Shown here: positions 13,688 to 15,459 of the stretch, piece by piece
Layout: each line of letters begins with the position of its first letter
How positions within the stretch are numbered: the stretch's first letter is position 1
Source of the DNA: Microcystis sp. T1-4
Lineage (GTDB): Bacteria > Cyanobacteriota > Cyanobacteriia > Cyanobacteriales > Microcystaceae
Assembly (NCBI RefSeq): GCF_000297435.1
Contig: NZ_CAIP01000106.1
Location: 1-15,459 of the forward strand
DNA: 15,459 nucleotides
Direction: 5' to 3'
Translations under genes and position numbers: made by a program
Notes under the pieces: model-generated
What the model was told of the DNA's origin: nothing
The model's input: the letters and a program-made list of their open reading frames with translations, nothing else
Databases searched by the model: none

Positions 13688-15100
13688 TTAGTTGCCTGGG
13701 GATGGCTCAGAAAGATTAGTTGATTTTTCTTGCCAATCTTGACCGATTTTAATCGTCACATCAGAAGCGAGATTACCCGTACTTTCCACCAAAACTTCCC
13801 CGACACCAAGGCTATTATGCAGGGCAGCAGCCAGGGAATCATCCCCTTTTTGAGCAATAATTTTGGTAGTTTCTAGAATTGGCGATGAAGACTTAGAGAC
13901 AAAAACATTTTCATAACCAAAGGAGCGCAGATATCTAACTAGAGCTTGCACCGCTTCTGGATTATCGATGCTATCTTCCACAGCTATGCGAGTCGGTTGC
14001 CTGTTTTCCTCGATGTCAGCCATAAAAAAGCCGTGGTTAAAATGTTGAGCCACTAGCTCTTGAATTTTACTTTGATTGGGCAACCAATAACTGATCCCTT
14101 GCCGACCATCACCATTAAAGTCTCCGGGTAGCAGTAGCATTTGCACATCAGCGCGCTCAGTTTTGGAGGCAAAGCCGGCTAGGGCGAGTAACTCCTCTAA
14201 ACTGAGATTAGTATCGATATGGGTACGGATAACCTCGATAATATCGGGAATTTTCAGTAAAGTTGCTGGTTTTAGAGTTTGTTCTACTAAAGACCGCATT
14301 AATTGCTGTTGTCGTTGGATACGACCGATATCGCCGTTAGCATCGTAACGAAAACGGGCAAACTGGAGGAATTTCTCACCGTTAAGGTGTTGTTCCCCTT
14401 TTTTCAGGTCAATGTAGAGGTGTTGACTAAAATCTTTGTACTTCATGTCTTTGGGAACATATACCGTCACCCCCCCCAAAGCATCAATTAATTTTTCCAC
14501 ACCCTGCACATTAATGCGAATATAGCGATCGATAGCGACTCCGTCTAAAAGATGACTAACCGTTTCCGCCGTTAAAGCAGGTCCGCCAAGGGCGTTAGCT
14601 TCATTGATTTTTTTCTCCCCGTAACCCTCGATATCGGTGCGGGTATCCCGGGGGATGGAAAGCATAGTTAACTTCTGTCTTTGGGGGTCAAAACGCAGTA
14701 ACAGCATGGTATCGGTTAAACCCTCTAAGGAATTAACCGGGGCATGATAACCCAGATCTGGGCTTTTTGTCTCCTTGACATCGGATGTCAACACTTTCGC
14801 GCCGACTACCAGAATATTAACGGGACGGTTGAGGGCGGGAAGTTGCAGATTTTCATAGGATATGGCCTGCTGATTGTTAAAGGCGGCCGCTTCTTCGGGA
14901 CTAAGGGCAGCTTGTCGCAAAGGTGTGGAGGAGAGAGACACGGCCAACATCGCCCCCGCCGTGGCGGAAACTAGGGCGCAGCCGGTTAAGCCTAGGGCTG
15001 TCAGGAACCATTTACGGGACAATCGCCGCTTTTTCACAGGTTTAGCTGCTAATTTCCCTGATTTTCCGCTTTTAAGCCTTGATTTCGTCTTGTTAACCAC
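13688..15100 (-). CDS. LytR-CpsA-Psr (LCP) family glycopolymer ligase with LytR_C domain
   Basis: 470 residues from a GTG at 15100; a TTG at 15136 and a GTG at 15112 are alternatives. I chose 15100 because TGAGG (15111-15107) lies 6 bases before it. A basic N-terminus (KPVKKRRLSRK) precedes one membrane helix (about 30-57), so the enzyme domain lies outside the cytoplasmic membrane. The LCP domain spans about 92-285. It has TDTMLLLRF (Asp near 130), SIPRDTR (Arg151, Arg154), INEANALGG, IDALGGVTVYVP and RFRYDANGDIGRIQRQQ with its Arg/Asp pairs, all known to bind a polyprenyl pyrophosphate substrate. A LytR_C domain follows (about 370-460). LCP enzymes transfer glycopolymers from lipid carriers to the cell wall. 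Here the polymer may be capsule or wall polysaccharide (inference). Confidence 0.92.
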   Translation of the reverse strand: MVNKTKSRLKSGKSGKLAAKPVKKRRLSRKWFLTALGLTGCALVSATAGAMLAVSLSSTPLRQAALSPEEAAAFNNQQAISYENLQLPALNRPVNILVVGAKVLTSDVKETKSPDLGYHAPVNSLEGLTDTMLLLRFDPQRQKLTMLSIPRDTRTDIEGYGEKKINEANALGGPALTAETVSHLLDGVAIDRYIRINVQGVEKLIDALGGVTVYVPKDMKYKDFSQHLYIDLKKGEQHLNGEKFLQFARFRYDANGDIGRIQRQQQLMRSLVEQTLKPATLLKIPDIIEVIRTHIDTNLSLEELLALAGFASKTERADVQMLLLPGDFNGDGRQGISYWLPNQSKIQELVAQHFNHGFFMADIEENRQPTRIAVEDSIDNPEAVQALVRYLRSFGYENVFVSKSSSPILETTKIIAQKGDDSLAAALHNSLGVGEVLVESTGNLASDVTIKIGQDWQEKSTNLSEPSPGN

Positions 15101-15459
15101 AAATTGCCTCACACAATCACTAAATATCTCCCTCAAACCATATTTTAAAGGGATGAACTATTTTTTTTCTCAGATACCCGGAAAAGATTATTAAACTAAT
15201 TGGGTTTTTTAGAGAGTTAGCAGATAATATAGCAGAATTTTTCCTTATCGTTGTTCTGCATCGCAATTTTGCAGAAATATCTATACTAGGGTTTGCTGGT
15301 GGGGTGTGGGGTGTGGGGAAGTGGGAATTATGAATTATGAATTATGAATTATGAATTATGAATGGGGGAAGTGGGGAAGTGGAGAAGTGGAGTGTGGGGA
15401 AGTGGGGAAGTGGAGAAGTGGAGTGTGGGGAAGTGGGGGAGTGGGAATTATGAATTATG
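15101..15459. other. Spacer upstream of the LCP gene, running into tandem repeats
   Basis: No coding gene. 15101-15240 is AT-rich and should contain the LCP promoter; I see no convincing pair of boxes. A hairpin TTCTGCA (15254-15260), nine bases, TGCAGAA (15270-15276) follows, with a TATACT at 15282-15287. From 15301 to the edge the sequence is simple tandem repeat. Confidence 0.6.
15301..15459 (+). repeat. Compound tandem repeat array (G-rich units and GAATTAT heptamers)
   Basis: GGGGTGT heptamers open the array (15301-15314), then one GGGGAAGT. Five and a half copies of the heptamer GAATTAT follow (15325-15363), then G-rich 8-mers (GGGGAAGT, GGAGAAGT) ending in GGAGTGT. These 8-mers form a 31-base higher-order unit, perfect at 15365-15395 and 15396-15426, with a partial third copy. 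GAATTAT resumes at 15445 and runs off the edge. Heptanucleotide arrays are known in cyanobacteria as STRR sequences. The first part (15301-15325) fits a G-quadruplex pattern of four runs of three or more G. Confidence 0.85.

Noticed and set aside
13665..13700. Possible terminator between the convergent Uma2 and LCP genes
   Set aside because: CCCAG pairs with CTGGG, but the inner stem is imperfect, the T-run is in the loop rather than after the stem, and it overlaps the LCP stop region; not listed as a terminator.
14744..15194. Plus-strand open frames opposite the LCP gene
   Set aside because: They lie antisense to a clearly conserved protein, have no recognisable content, and are low-complexity and arginine-rich, as expected from the complementary strand.
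15301..15459. CRISPR array
   Set aside because: Repeats are short and contiguous with no unique spacers; no cas genes in the window.

Overview
The window looks like a cyanobacterial chromosome segment, most likely Microcystis or a close relative. The evidence is an AT-rich background, four exact copies of the HIP1 octamer GCGATCGC (46, 425, 2621, 7390; chance expectation in 15.5 kb is about 0.24), heptanucleotide tandem arrays of the STRR kind at the right end, dispersed MITE-like intergenic elements, and proteins of cyanobacterial type (Uma2/DUF820 pair, LytR-CpsA-Psr protein with LytR_C domain, SNF2 plus SWIM pair, hydrogenase maturation protease). The species assignment is inference; no rRNA or other marker gene is present.

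Left region (1-1231) is accessory DNA. A two-gene cassette (245-810) encodes a small ribbon-helix-helix DNA-binding protein and a coiled-coil protein with one C-terminal membrane helix. A promoter overlapped by an inverted repeat precedes it and a good intrinsic terminator closes it. Directly against that terminator lies the N-terminal stub of an AAA-type ATPase on the opposite strand, with an intact Walker A motif but a one-base frameshift and no remainder. This is the scar of a deletion or insertion.

The SNF2-SWIM operon (1232-5207, minus strand) encodes a SNF2-family DNA translocase followed 13 bases later by a SWIM zinc-finger protein. A perfect 12-bp palindrome lies in its promoter region. 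The spacer 5208-5603 holds a strong two-way terminator and a tRNA-like relic that keeps a perfect T-arm and D-arm but has no credible anticodon arm.

Next comes a probable DUF3616 protein (5604-6584, minus), whose start is fixed by a strong Shine-Dalgarno sequence and a consensus-like promoter. A 640-base spacer (6585-7230) follows, containing a degenerate MITE-like element and one copy of a repeat shared with position 1150. The plus-strand block 7231-11555 carries a histidine kinase with a decayed ATP-binding domain, a saccharopine-dehydrogenase-like oxidoreductase with its own promoter, and, 3 bases downstream, an MscS-type mechanosensitive channel with a signal peptide. The channel gene runs tail-to-tail into a hydrogenase maturation protease gene, overlapping it by 74 bp.

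The right part has a second, better preserved MITE-like element (12069-12190) whose end supplies the stop codon of a Uma2/DUF820 gene. A divergent second Uma2/DUF820 gene follows, then a convergent LytR-CpsA-Psr ligase gene. The window ends in a G-rich array of 8-mers and 31-mers alternating with a GAATTAT heptamer array that continues past the edge. I see no CRISPR array, no intact transposase and no intact tRNA. The parts most likely to be undescribed are the left cassette with its operator and the adjoining broken ATPase, and the tRNA-like relic.
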